Shown here one piece after another: positions 28,820 to 37,751 of a stretch of 64,000 nucleotides of DNA; position 1 is the stretch's first letter, and every line of letters starts with the position of its first letter. The notes below the pieces were generated by a model. That model ran no database searches and was not told where the DNA came from. It saw nothing but the letters and a program-made list of their open reading frames with translations. Both the position numbers and the translations under genes were made by a program. The stretch is from an uncultured Planctomycetota bacterium. GTDB lineage: Bacteria; Planctomycetota; Planctomycetia; Gemmatales; HRBIN36. The stretch covers positions 32,889 to 96,888 of the forward strand of contig CALFAY010000009.1 of the NCBI GenBank assembly GCA_937944855.1, in the 5' to 3' direction.

Positions 28820-30991
28820 ATGGCCGCACTGCAAACTTCAGAAATCGTGGGGACCCACACCATGTCTGTACTGCGGGTCTTAGCGGCCGCAGCGAACGTC
28901 GAATTCGACCCCACCTCAGCCGCTCAGGCGCTCCGCCAGGCCGAGCACGAGATTCCGCCGACCCAATCCCGGGCCGCTCGCCGCCGTCTCATCCTCGCCG
29001 CGGAATCCCTGGGGATGCAAATCCTGATTCGCAATCTCTCCGTTCGAGAGGCCCTGAAGGAAGTCGCAGCCGCTCATCCGCTGGCGGTCTTTTCCGTCAA
29101 CTCGCAAGGCTTGGGGCGATGGCATGTGCTGGTGGAAAGCGATGGCCGGCGCGGCAGGCTGGAACCGCTGCCCGGCGATCCCGATCTCGGGTGGCTGTCA
29201 CCGGAGGCCCTGGCTCAGGAACTGGGGGCCGAGGACGCGGATGAAGTCCTGGAATGGCTGGCAGCCCACCCGGCAACTCCGCTGACCCCGGCGGTTCGGG
29301 CTGCCGTCGAAGCCCCGAAACACCCGGAGCACCATTCCACGATGCCTCCGCTGGCCCGCCTGTGGGGCCTGCTTCTGCCGGAACTGCGGGATGTCTGGCT
29401 CGTCATCCTCTACGCCGTCGCCGTGAGCGTGCTCAGTCTGGCCACTCCCATTACAGTCATGGCCGTCGTCAACACCGCCGCGATGGCGACGTTGATGCAG
29501 CAGCTGCTCGTGTTGTGCATCATCCTTCTGGTCTGCCTGGGTCTGGCCGCGTTTCTACGGGTGCTGCAAACCGTCATCGTCGAGTTCATGCAGCAACGCA
29601 TCTTCGTTCGCGTCGTCGTGGACCTGTCCCATCGTCTGCCGCGCGTGGACCTGAAGGCCTTCGATCGGGCGCACGGCCCTGAACTTGTCAACCGCTTCTT
29701 TGATGTCCTGACGGTGCAGAAGGCAAGTGCAACGCTGCTCCTGGATGGCGTCAACGTCGTGCTCCAGACCACCTTCGGCCTGGTGCTTCTGGCTTTTTAC
29801 CACCAGTTCCTGTTGGGGTTCGACGTTTTTCTGGTCGTAGCTCTGATCATCATCCTTTTTGTCCTTGGACGCGGAGCGGTGACGACGGCCATCCGAGAAT
29901 CGCGGGCCAAGTACCGGGTCGCGAGTTGGCTGGAGGAGATTGCCCGCCATCCGGTGGCCTTCAAGCTCAGCGGCGGTCCGCGCTTCGTCACCGAGCGGGC
30001 GGACCTGCTGGCTCGGGAATACCTGCTGGCCCGGCAGAGCCACTTCTACATCGTGCTTCGGCAGGTCGGCTCGGCTCTCGCTCTTCAAGCTCTGGCCAGC
30101 ACCGCACTGCTCGGCTTGGGCGGCTACTTGGTCATCATCGGGCAGCTGACCTTGGGCCAGCTAGTGGCCGCGGAAATCGTCGTCAGTGCCGTGGTGGCGT
30201 CGTTCACCAAGCTCGGCAAGCAGCTGGAAAGCTGGTACGACCTTCTGGCAGCCGTCGAGAAACTGGGCATCTTGATCGACCTGCCCTTGGAACGGGAGGA
30301 TGGAGCGGTCCATCACAGCCGCTCGCTGGGGGCCTCAGTGGTCATGCGGCAGGTGTCGTTCCGGTACGACGACCACCTCCCCTGGGTGTTGCACAACTTC
30401 GACCTGGAAATCCGTCCCGGCGAACGGGTGGCCTTGCTCGGTCCCAACGGCGCGGGCAAGAGTACGGTCATCGACTTGCTGTTCGGGTTGCGCAAACCGA
30501 CCACGGGCTACATCGCCATCGACGGGGAAGACATTCGCAGTCTGCGACTGGAGTCCCTGCGGCAGCATATCGCGGTCGTCAAGGGGCTGGAAATCTTCGA
30601 GGGCACGGTCCTGGACAACGTCCGCATGGGGCGCGAAGAATTGACTTTAGCAGACATCCGAGACGCTCTGCAACGGGTGAATCTGCTTGAGGATATTCTC
30701 ACCCTCCCCGAAGGTCTCAAAACCCGATTGGGGACCGGCGGCGCGCCTCTGTCGCTGGGTCAGGCGGAGCGGTTGGTCCTGGCCCGGGCTATCGTCGGGC
30801 AGCCGCGTTTGTTGATCCTCGACGAACTGCTCGATGACATGGACCAGGAGGCCCGCAAGACCGTGCTGCCAGCCATTGTGGGCAAGGACGCGCACTGGAC
30901 TTTGCTGGTCATCACGCACAGTCAGGAGGTGGCCCGGCTGTGTGATCGTCAGGTGTGCATGACCCGCGTGGCTGCGGCGGGTGCTGCGTAG
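28820..30991 (+). CDS. ABC exporter (type I secretion-like) with degenerate N-terminal domain
   Basis: A 723-residue fused exporter. Residues 1-150 resemble the position and size of a C39-like domain but show no Cys-protease motif. The membrane domain (about 180-460) is followed by a nucleotide-binding domain: Walker A GPNGAGKST, signature LSLGQ in place of LSGGQ, Walker B LLILDEL where the usual Pro after the Glu is Leu, and switch His in VITHSQE. It starts a tightly packed operon with a HlyD-like and a TolC-like gene, so it probably drives export across both membranes. An inactive leader-binding domain would match bacteriocin/RTX-type exporters, but no substrate gene is visible next to it. 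Confidence 0.82.
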   Translation: MAALQTSEIVGTHTMSVLRVLAAAANVEFDPTSAAQALRQAEHEIPPTQSRAARRRLILAAESLGMQILIRNLSVREALKEVAAAHPLAVFSVNSQGLGRWHVLVESDGRRGRLEPLPGDPDLGWLSPEALAQELGAEDADEVLEWLAAHPATPLTPAVRAAVEAPKHPEHHSTMPPLARLWGLLLPELRDVWLVILYAVAVSVLSLATPITVMAVVNTAAMATLMQQLLVLCIILLVCLGLAAFLRVLQTVIVEFMQQRIFVRVVVDLSHRLPRVDLKAFDRAHGPELVNRFFDVLTVQKASATLLLDGVNVVLQTTFGLVLLAFYHQFLLGFDVFLVVALIIILFVLGRGAVTTAIRESRAKYRVASWLEEIARHPVAFKLSGGPRFVTERADLLAREYLLARQSHFYIVLRQVGSALALQALASTALLGLGGYLVIIGQLTLGQLVAAEIVVSAVVASFTKLGKQLESWYDLLAAVEKLGILIDLPLEREDGAVHHSRSLGASVVMRQVSFRYDDHLPWVLHNFDLEIRPGERVALLGPNGAGKSTVIDLLFGLRKPTTGYIAIDGEDIRSLRLESLRQHIAVVKGLEIFEGTVLDNVRMGREELTLADIRDALQRVNLLEDILTLPEGLKTRLGTGGAPLSLGQAERLVLARAIVGQPRLLILDELLDDMDQEARKTVLPAIVGKDAHWTLLVITHSQEVARLCDRQVCMTRVAAAGAA

Positions 30992-30994
30992 GAA

Positions 30995-32479
30995 ATGTTG
31001 CCAAAGATGGCTGCTGAAAAGTACCAACTGCGCAACGGGAGGCCGTTTGCGATGGGTCATGCGACGTCAAGAATGGTTAGCGTTCGACCGGGAATCTTGC
31101 TGGACGGTCGGGCGAATTTCCCGGCCATGGACTTGGCGACCACGCCGAGATTAGCCACCCGTCTGTCGCGGCTGCTCATCGCGGGCATCCTGCTGCTGCC
31201 CTTCGCCCTGCTGTTTGTGCCCTGGACGCAGACGGTTCACGGCACCGGACGGGCCATCGCCTTCAATCCCGTGGAACGTCCCCAGTTCATCGTCTCCCCC
31301 ATCGAAGGGCGGATCAAAAAGTGGTACGTCGCTGAAGGTGATCGGGTACAAGCGGGACAACGGATCCTCGAAATGGTGGACAACGACCCCAACCTCGAGT
31401 TGCGTCTGCTCGACGAAGAGCGGGCCATCCTCGACCGCCTGCGGGCTGCCGAATCGCGAGTCCGAGACATCGAGGCCCGTATCCGCAACCTGCAAAACTC
31501 GCGAGACCTGGCTATCTCCGTGCAAACGAGCTTCCTGCGTCAAGAAGAAGCCCGCTTGATGGCCTTCGAGCAAGAGTTGATCGAAGCGAACGCCAGCCTC
31601 GAAGCTGCCGAGCCCAACTATCGCCGCCAGAAAGAACTGTTCGAGAATCAAAGAGGCGGCTTAGCCTCGCAGCGCGATGTCGAACTGGCCTTGCAAGCCT
31701 TGCAAACGGCCCAGGCCAAGGTCCGTGCCGCCCAGGCTCGGGTCAATCTGGCAAAAGCGGCCGTTGAGGCCGCCAGGGACCTGCTGAACAAAGTCGATGC
31801 CGACACAGCGGCAGTGATCGATCTGGAAAGGGCCGTCCTCCGCACTGCGGAGGCCGAAGTCGCCGCCGTGCGGCGGGACAAGGCCCAGATCGAGGTCCGC
31901 ATCGCTCGGCAAAGGGCGCAATACGTGGACGCACCGACCGACGGTGTGATTTTCCGCATATTGGCGAATGCAGAACAGGGCGGCATTTTGGTTCGAGCCG
32001 GCGAACGGCTGGCCGTGCTCGTGCCGGACATTAAAGGCTCGGACGTCGAAGCCAGCTTGACCAAGACCGACTACCCCGGTATCGTCACCGAGCTTAATAT
32101 CGACGGCAATGATCTGCCGCTGATTCGCAAGGGGGATCGAGTCCGGCTCCAATTCGAGGGTTGGCCCGCGGTACAGTTTGTGGGCTGGCCTTCGGTGGCC
32201 GTCGGGACGTTCGGGGGACGGGTGTATCTGGTCGATCCGACCGCAGACGAGTACGGCCGCTTCCGCATCCTCGTGGAACCGGATCCCGACGACCAGCCGT
32301 GGCCGGAGCAAGAGTATCTTCGCCAGGGGGTTCGCGCCCAAGGCTGGGTCCTGCTTCGCCAAGTGACCGTGGGCTGGGAATTGTGGCGGCAGCTCAATGG
32401 CTTCCCGCCGACGCGGGAACCGGAAGAGAAACAGCCGGGGCGGCCCCTCGGACCGGTGCAAAGTAAGGGAGGCAAATGA
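30995..32479 (+). CDS. HlyD-family periplasmic adaptor
   Basis: A 494-residue membrane-fusion protein. A cytoplasmic N-tail of about 50 residues precedes one transmembrane helix (LLIAGILLLPFALLFV), then half a biotinyl-lipoyl-like domain (VSPIEGRIKKWYVAEGDRV), a long coiled coil of about 160 residues rich in Glu, Arg and Ala, the returning lipoyl half (ARQRAQYVDAPTDGVIFRI) and a beta-barrel. It would bridge the ABC exporter and the TolC-like channel. It begins 3 bp after the exporter stop and overlaps the next gene by 4 bp (ATGA). Later in-frame ATGs (31052, 31127) are possible starts. Confidence 0.85.
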   Translation: MLPKMAAEKYQLRNGRPFAMGHATSRMVSVRPGILLDGRANFPAMDLATTPRLATRLSRLLIAGILLLPFALLFVPWTQTVHGTGRAIAFNPVERPQFIVSPIEGRIKKWYVAEGDRVQAGQRILEMVDNDPNLELRLLDEERAILDRLRAAESRVRDIEARIRNLQNSRDLAISVQTSFLRQEEARLMAFEQELIEANASLEAAEPNYRRQKELFENQRGGLASQRDVELALQALQTAQAKVRAAQARVNLAKAAVEAARDLLNKVDADTAAVIDLERAVLRTAEAEVAAVRRDKAQIEVRIARQRAQYVDAPTDGVIFRILANAEQGGILVRAGERLAVLVPDIKGSDVEASLTKTDYPGIVTELNIDGNDLPLIRKGDRVRLQFEGWPAVQFVGWPSVAVGTFGGRVYLVDPTADEYGRFRILVEPDPDDQPWPEQEYLRQGVRAQGWVLLRQVTVGWELWRQLNGFPPTREPEEKQPGRPLGPVQSKGGK

Positions 32480-34218
32480 GCTTCGTCTCGGCAAGGATGC
32501 TGAGCCTGGTAGGGATGGTGGGGCTTTCCGCTCTGGCCGGTTGCTTCACGTTTCTGCCGTCCAAACTGCCTTACGCAGGGATTTGCCGACCTTATCTGCC
32601 TCCCGCCTTGCCTCCGCCGCCGGAACCGGCCCAGACGCTGCCAGCAGCTCCTCCTCCCGAAGAACAGCTTCCGCCACCTCGACCCGAGCGGCCACCCATG
32701 GACGAGGTTCCGCCTGGCGATGCCCCGGAGAACAAAGAACCGCAAAAGCCCGAAGCTCCCGCTCAACCGACACGACGACAGGATGAGCCGCTGTCGCTCT
32801 ACGAAGTACTGCAAAGCGTCCAAAGCAGTTTCCCCTTGCTCCTGGCGATCCAGCAGGAGCGGGCCATTGCCGCCGGTCAACGTTTGTCGGCTGAAGGTGC
32901 CTTCGACCTCAATCTGCGGCTGCAAGGATGGAGCCAGGACGGGACGTTCGAGAGCAATCGGCTCAATCTCGGCCTGGAGCAGCCGACGCCGCTGTACGGC
33001 GCGACGCTTTTCGGCGGCTACCGCTTCGGCTTCGGCGATTTTCCCGTGTACTACGGCGACCGCCTGACAGCGGACGGCGGCGAGTTCCGAGCCGGCGTGC
33101 AGATTCCTCTGCTCCGCGACGGTCCCATCGACCGACGGCGGGCTGCTCTGCGACAGGCTCAGATCGCGGAATCTCTGGCCGATCCGCTCATCCAGCGGGC
33201 GCGCATCGACTTCCTGCGCGATGCCGCCAAGGCGTACTGGAACTGGGTGGCCGCGGGCGAGCAGTATCGGGTGGCCGAGCAGCTTTTGAAACTCGCCCAG
33301 GATCGCCAGGAAGGCTTCGAAATCCAGTTCCGTGCCGGTCAGATCAGCGAATTCGTCGTGGTGGACAATCGCCGCCTCATCTTCGAGCGGCAAGGTGCGT
33401 TGATTGCCTTCGAGCGGCGATTGCAGCAGGCGGCATTCGAACTCTCGCTGTTCTTGCGCGACGTCGAAGGCAATCCGATCACGCCTCCCGCAGCGCGACT
33501 TCCCCGCAATTTGCTTGTCGAGGAAGAACTACCCCGGCCGCGTACCGAACTGCTGGCCCAGGACATCGAAACGGCTTACCGTTTCCGCCCTGAACTGACC
33601 CGTTTCGCGCTGCTGAAGGAGCGGGCCACCGTGGATCTCCGGCTGGCCGAGAATCAGACCTGGCCTGCGCTGAATGCCCAGGTCTTCGGCTCGCAGGACG
33701 TGGGCAAGGGGAAGAAGGAGACGGGCATCGTCGCCCTGGATCGGTCGGTCCTGGAAGGCTCCGTGGTGTTTGAAGTGCCCCTGCAACGGCGCGAAGCCCA
33801 GGGCCGAGTCCGGACTGCGGAAGCCATTCTGATGCAGTTGCTCGCTCAGGAACGATTCACCCGGGATCGAATCAGCGTCGAAGTCCAGGACGCCATCTCC
33901 AATCTGGATCGGACCTACGAGCGCTGGCTGCGTGCCCGAGACGAGCAACGCGTCGCCCAACTGGTGGCCGAACTGGAGTTCGAGCGATTCCGCCAGGGCC
34001 AAAGCAATCTCCTGGAAGTCAACCTGCGGGAACTCGCCGCGGCAGGTGCTCAGGCGAAGGTCATCGACGCCGCCGCCGACTATGCCCGCGCCCTGGCCGA
34101 TTTCCGGGCCGCTCTGGGTCTGGATGCCGCCACCGATCCGAGCCGCGCTGGAGTCCCTCCGCCCGGTGCGGACTGGGATTTCTGGTTGAGTCTGTGGCCC
34201 ATCGGGCCGTGTCCGTGA
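32476..34218 (+). CDS. TolC-family outer membrane lipoprotein
   Basis: A 580-residue outer-membrane efflux protein. The signal ends in a lipobox (LAGC, Cys23). A Pro-rich segment of about 70 residues precedes two TolC-type repeats with long amphipathic helices (for example LRQAQIAESLADPLIQRARIDF written as QIAESLADPLIQR in part, and EVQDAISNLDRTYERWL). The 4-bp overlap with the adaptor gene indicates coupled translation. It supplies the outer-membrane channel of the export system. The Pro-rich N-terminal insert is longer than in classical TolC proteins and may span the envelope space. Confidence 0.85.
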   Translation: MSFVSARMLSLVGMVGLSALAGCFTFLPSKLPYAGICRPYLPPALPPPPEPAQTLPAAPPPEEQLPPPRPERPPMDEVPPGDAPENKEPQKPEAPAQPTRRQDEPLSLYEVLQSVQSSFPLLLAIQQERAIAAGQRLSAEGAFDLNLRLQGWSQDGTFESNRLNLGLEQPTPLYGATLFGGYRFGFGDFPVYYGDRLTADGGEFRAGVQIPLLRDGPIDRRRAALRQAQIAESLADPLIQRARIDFLRDAAKAYWNWVAAGEQYRVAEQLLKLAQDRQEGFEIQFRAGQISEFVVVDNRRLIFERQGALIAFERRLQQAAFELSLFLRDVEGNPITPPAARLPRNLLVEEELPRPRTELLAQDIETAYRFRPELTRFALLKERATVDLRLAENQTWPALNAQVFGSQDVGKGKKETGIVALDRSVLEGSVVFEVPLQRREAQGRVRTAEAILMQLLAQERFTRDRISVEVQDAISNLDRTYERWLRARDEQRVAQLVAELEFERFRQGQSNLLEVNLRELAAAGAQAKVIDAAADYARALADFRAALGLDAATDPSRAGVPPPGADWDFWLSLWPIGPCP

Positions 34219-34251
34219 CCGGAGAAACCCCGCTGGTCGGTCCGCGCTTGG

Positions 34252-35538
34252 TCAGCGGGTCAGGCAAGGGGTGCGGAGGCGGAAATTAGCCCGGTCGCGG
34301 TCCAGCGACTGGCTCAGCCACAGAGCGTTGCCGCTCAGCAGTGACGTGAAGCCGAAACGGCGACGGATGACGTCCTTGCATTCGGCCAGTCGGTCGAGCC
34401 GCTGCCGCTCGGCATCGGGAAACAGGTCGGTCTGCTGCTCCGCCGGGCGGAGAGGCGTCAACTCCACGCCCAAAAGCCGCAACGGCAACCGCCGCGTGTA
34501 AATCTTGTGCAGCCGTTCCCGGGCCGCTTCCTTGAGCACGTCGTCGTGCTGCGTCGGCTGCCGCAATGCCTCGTGGCCCTGGGCCGACTCGTAATCTCCG
34601 TAGCGAAGGAACACGGTTACGCCACGAGCCGTCAGATCCTGATAGCGGAGCCAACTGGCCGCCCGTTCCACCAGATAATCGAGCATCGCCAGGACGAAGT
34701 CAGGATCGCTGACCGGCGGATCGAAGCTGGTCCGTCGGCTGATGCTCTGGGCGCGGCGCTGCGGGACGACTTCGCGCCGGTCGATGCCGTGGGCGTATTC
34801 GCTGAGTTTCCCGCCGACGGCCCCGAACATCTGCTCCAGCATCAGCCGCGGCATCTCCGCCACCTGGCCGACTCGATGGACGTTGAGCCGATCCAATCGG
34901 GCACGCACTTGCGGTCCCGCCCCCGGCAGCACGCTTACCGGCCACGGGGCCAGATATTCCTCCTCCTCGCCCGGCGGAACCCGGACCAGATGGAACCCCG
35001 GCGAAGCGTTCCACAGCTGAGCCGCCATGCGCGGATCGCTCTGCACCCGACATTTGGCCTGCTTGACTTCCCGCGTGGCCACTGCGGCGATCAGCTTGTT
35101 GGCCCCCAACCCGATCGACAGGCTGATGCCGATCTCCCAGCGAACCTGCTCCAGAAGCGTCCGCGCTGCCGCCTCTCCCCGTTCCTGACGCCCCGCTGTC
35201 ACATCGAGGTACAGATCATCCAAAGCGGCTGCTTCGACCAGGGGCGTCTGGTCCCGACACACGGCATACAGCTGCCGAGCGACTTGCTCGTAGCGGAGAT
35301 ACTGGCCGGGCAGAACGATGAGCGGTCGGCATAGCTGCCGGGCCTCGCTCAGCCGCATCGCCGTGCGGACGCCGTAGCGTCGCGCCTCGTAGCTGCAACT
35401 GGCGACCACTCCCGTGCCCACGGCCACCGGCTTGCCTCGCAGACGCGGATCGTCCCGCTGTTCCACCGAGGCGAAGAACGCGTCCACGTCCACATGCAGG
35501 ATCTCGCGGGGCGGCGGACTCGGCCAAAGGCTCGCCAT
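34252..35538 (-). CDS. dinB: DNA polymerase IV (Y-family)
   Basis: A 428-residue translesion polymerase. The palm begins HVDVDAFFASVEQ with the first catalytic Asp. The second catalytic motif, normally S-[IL]-D-E, reads ALDD (Asp107-Asp108), so the usual Glu is replaced by Asp. The fingers, thumb with helix-hairpin-helix (ALWPVSVLPG-type region) and little-finger domain follow. Start 35538 has GAGGGAAG upstream; the longer frame to 35625 would run through the LexA-like operator and is unlikely. It converges with the TolC-like gene. Expression is probably part of a DNA-damage response. Confidence 0.9.
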   Translation of the reverse strand: MASLWPSPPPREILHVDVDAFFASVEQRDDPRLRGKPVAVGTGVVASCSYEARRYGVRTAMRLSEARQLCRPLIVLPGQYLRYEQVARQLYAVCRDQTPLVEAAALDDLYLDVTAGRQERGEAAARTLLEQVRWEIGISLSIGLGANKLIAAVATREVKQAKCRVQSDPRMAAQLWNASPGFHLVRVPPGEEEEYLAPWPVSVLPGAGPQVRARLDRLNVHRVGQVAEMPRLMLEQMFGAVGGKLSEYAHGIDRREVVPQRRAQSISRRTSFDPPVSDPDFVLAMLDYLVERAASWLRYQDLTARGVTVFLRYGDYESAQGHEALRQPTQHDDVLKEAARERLHKIYTRRLPLRLLGVELTPLRPAEQQTDLFPDAERQRLDRLAECKDVIRRRFGFTSLLSGNALWLSQSLDRDRANFRLRTPCLTR

Positions 35539-35591
35539 GACGATCTTCCCTCGACGGCGCGACCAGGCAAGACGACGGACCCGGCTGGATA

Positions 35592-35607
35592 CTGTTCTTT
35601 TGAACAG
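35592..35607 (-). promoter_or_regulatory. LexA-like SOS box upstream of dinB
   Basis: CTGTTCTTTTGAACAG has perfect 6-bp inverted arms and fits the CTGT-N8-ACAG form of the E. coli LexA box, with matching flanking T and A bases (TACTGT...ACAGAT). It lies 54 bp upstream of the chosen dinB start. Confidence 0.6.
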
Positions 35608-35702
35608 ATATACATCAGACCCCATGGCGTGTCAACCGCTCATTCGCCTCCGTGCTTCATTCCTGCCAAAACCGACCCGCAATCACTCCCATGCCCGGTT
35701 TC

Positions 35703-35731
35703 TTGACCGCGAATCAGGGCCGTCTTAGACT
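35703..35731 (+). promoter_or_regulatory. Possible sigma-70-type promoter
   Basis: TTGACC (35703-35708), a 17-bp spacer and TAGACT (35726-35731) lie 55 bp before the zinc-ribbon protein gene. The -10 matches at four of six positions. Confidence 0.45.
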
Positions 35732-35785
35732 GGGGCGAAGGTGCCCAATCTCTGCTCTCTGCCCGCCCCGACTGCGGAGTCGATC

Positions 35786-37585
35786 ATGGCCATCAGCCTC
35801 AGCTGCAAGTGCGGCAAGCGTTTCAAGGTGCCGGAAGAGCTGATCGGCAAACGCATCAAGTGCCCCGTCTGTCAAAGTGCAATCAGCGTCCAGCCGCCCG
35901 AGCCGACCCCTTCGCCCGCCGACAATGACGGCCCTCAGGAACTCCAATTCGCCAGCACCCGGGCCTTTGCCGCTCCCCGACCCAAATCCCCTCCCCCTGC
36001 CAAACCGCCCAAGGGCAGTTCGGCCCGGACCAAGGCATTGACGCCCTGCGCCCGCTGCAACCAGCCCTTTCCGCCCGAGCAACTGGTCAAGCTCCGCGGC
36101 CAGGACATCTGCCGACCCTGCAAAGAAGCCATGCTCATCGAGCGTCCCAGCTCAGTCGAAAACGCCCGCCAAGTCCTGATCTACTCCATGATCTTCAGCG
36201 CCGTCGGCCTCGTCATGGTGGCCGGACTGGGGGTTTTTCTGCTCATTCGCCTGGCCAGCAAGCCGCCGGCTAAAAAACCGACTCCCAAGACCGAACCAGA
36301 ACCGATCGTGGTCGCCGATGCCGGCAAGCTCCCCGGCGGAGAGGCCAAGTCAGAACAACCGGCCGCAACCGATGCCCCGGCCCCGTCCCAGCCGGCCAAC
36401 AAGACGCAACCCCAGACCACGCGTCCGGCTGCCCCGAAAAACGAAGCCGATCCGTCCTGGCGACCGCTCCGCCACGATCCCCAGCCCGGCACGCGCTGGC
36501 GCTTCCAGATCGAAGCCGCCCTCGGCCTCGCCAACGCCGCCGACGCCGAACCCAACCGCGTCACCGGCATCATCGACGTCGAACAACTCAACCGTGCCGC
36601 AAACACGCAGGATCTTTCCCTTCGCTTCCGCAAACTCGAAGTGGCCGGTCCGTTCACCGACGACGACTATCGCGGAGCAGCGGCTTTTCCGGGGAATGTT
36701 CTGGGCAAGAAGATGACGCTGCGTTTGGGCCGCAAGACCGAGGAGCAGGTGCCCCGCGGTGTGCCGCTGGAACTGCCGGGCATTCTCGAAGACGGCGATC
36801 CGATCGTTCACGAGGATGAGTCCCGCGACCCTGCCGGGAGGGCGTTCAAGAAATACCTGACTCGTCAAGGCAACGATCTGCTGGCCCAGGCGCTCCTTGC
36901 TCTGGGCCGCGACTTACTGCCGAAGGATCTCGGCAACCCCGGGACCTGGGAAGTCGCTCAGCCTTTGTACTTCGACGCCGGAATCTACGCTCCCGTCACC
37001 TGGACGCTGGAACGGCAGACGGCCAGCATGGAACATCTGGCGAAAATCGCTGTAAAGACCAAAGCCGATCACACCCACAAACAGGATGCAGGTCCGACCT
37101 ACAAGCTGAAAGTCGCGGGCACCGGTTCCTGGCTGTACAACCTCGATGACTCGATGACGGAGGATTTCGACTACACGGCCACCATCGAGGAAGAACAGTT
37201 GCCGGATATGGTCCGCCACCGCTACGTCCTTCGCATCCGTCTCCATCGCCTGCCGCCGACCGAGGAGCCGGAGCCGCCCCCGCCGCAGCCGACTCCCCGA
37301 ACTGGCGAGCCGACTCCCATGCCGGAACCGCCTAACGAAACCAAGCCCGAACCTGAACCGAAGCCGAAAGCACAGGAAAACAAACCCGCAGCAGAGGCGA
37401 AACCCCATCCGACGACGGAACAGCAGGAGAAGCTGGCCCAATCGAGGCTCAAACAGGCCCGCCAATTCCTCGAATTCGGCAAGACCGAAGATGCCATCGA
37501 GTATTGCGAGGACATCCTGAAACGCTGGCCGAAGACTAAGGCTGCCCAGGAAGCCGCCGATCTGCTCAAGAAGCTCAAACGCTGA
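35786..37585 (+). CDS. Zinc-ribbon membrane protein with Pro-rich linkers
   Basis: A 599-residue protein of unknown function with the architecture common in planctomycetes. An N-terminal zinc ribbon (CKCGKRFKVPEE ... CPVC) is followed by a second possible metal site (CARCNQPFPPEQ ... CRPC), one membrane helix (about 146-170), a Pro/Lys-rich linker, a soluble domain at about 240-500 that probably forms beta sheet, a second Pro/Glu-rich linker, and a C-terminal TPR-like pair of helices (ARQFLEFGKTEDAIEYCEDIL). Start 35786 is the ATG right before the ribbon; the frame opens earlier without a better site. It may sense or scaffold at the membrane, but no activity can be assigned. Confidence 0.7.
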   Translation: MAISLSCKCGKRFKVPEELIGKRIKCPVCQSAISVQPPEPTPSPADNDGPQELQFASTRAFAAPRPKSPPPAKPPKGSSARTKALTPCARCNQPFPPEQLVKLRGQDICRPCKEAMLIERPSSVENARQVLIYSMIFSAVGLVMVAGLGVFLLIRLASKPPAKKPTPKTEPEPIVVADAGKLPGGEAKSEQPAATDAPAPSQPANKTQPQTTRPAAPKNEADPSWRPLRHDPQPGTRWRFQIEAALGLANAADAEPNRVTGIIDVEQLNRAANTQDLSLRFRKLEVAGPFTDDDYRGAAAFPGNVLGKKMTLRLGRKTEEQVPRGVPLELPGILEDGDPIVHEDESRDPAGRAFKKYLTRQGNDLLAQALLALGRDLLPKDLGNPGTWEVAQPLYFDAGIYAPVTWTLERQTASMEHLAKIAVKTKADHTHKQDAGPTYKLKVAGTGSWLYNLDDSMTEDFDYTATIEEEQLPDMVRHRYVLRIRLHRLPPTEEPEPPPPQPTPRTGEPTPMPEPPNETKPEPEPKPKAQENKPAAEAKPHPTTEQQEKLAQSRLKQARQFLEFGKTEDAIEYCEDILKRWPKTKAAQEAADLLKKLKR

Positions 37586-37733
37586 CCATTTGGAAAGCAA
37601 ACCGCTCTACGGACCTTTCCGGCTCGGCGTCCGGGGTTTCGCGGTTGACTCGGCAAGGAAGCGACGTTAAAGGTGTAATATGGTGGATGCGGCGGAGTGT
37701 GGAGCTTCGTCCGCGGTTCAGGAGAAATTTGGT

Positions 37734-37751
37734 AAAGGAGGAAGAAGTATC
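37734..37751 (+). promoter_or_regulatory. Ribosome binding site and ATC start of infC
   Basis: AAAGGAGGA (37734-37742) is followed 7 nt after its GGAGG core by an in-frame ATC. It is the best ribosome binding site in the region, while the in-frame ATG at 37680 has none of this quality. Rare starts (AUU, AUC, AUA) are the known basis of infC autoregulation in other bacteria. Confidence 0.7.

Noticed and set aside
34229..34259. Hairpin CCCGCTG/CAGCGGG between the TolC-like gene and dinB
   Set aside because: It overlaps the dinB stop region and has no T-tract on either strand, so support for a terminator is weak.
35539..35625. N-terminal extension of dinB
   Set aside because: It would place coding sequence over the LexA-like palindrome, and the shorter start has a good ribosome binding site.
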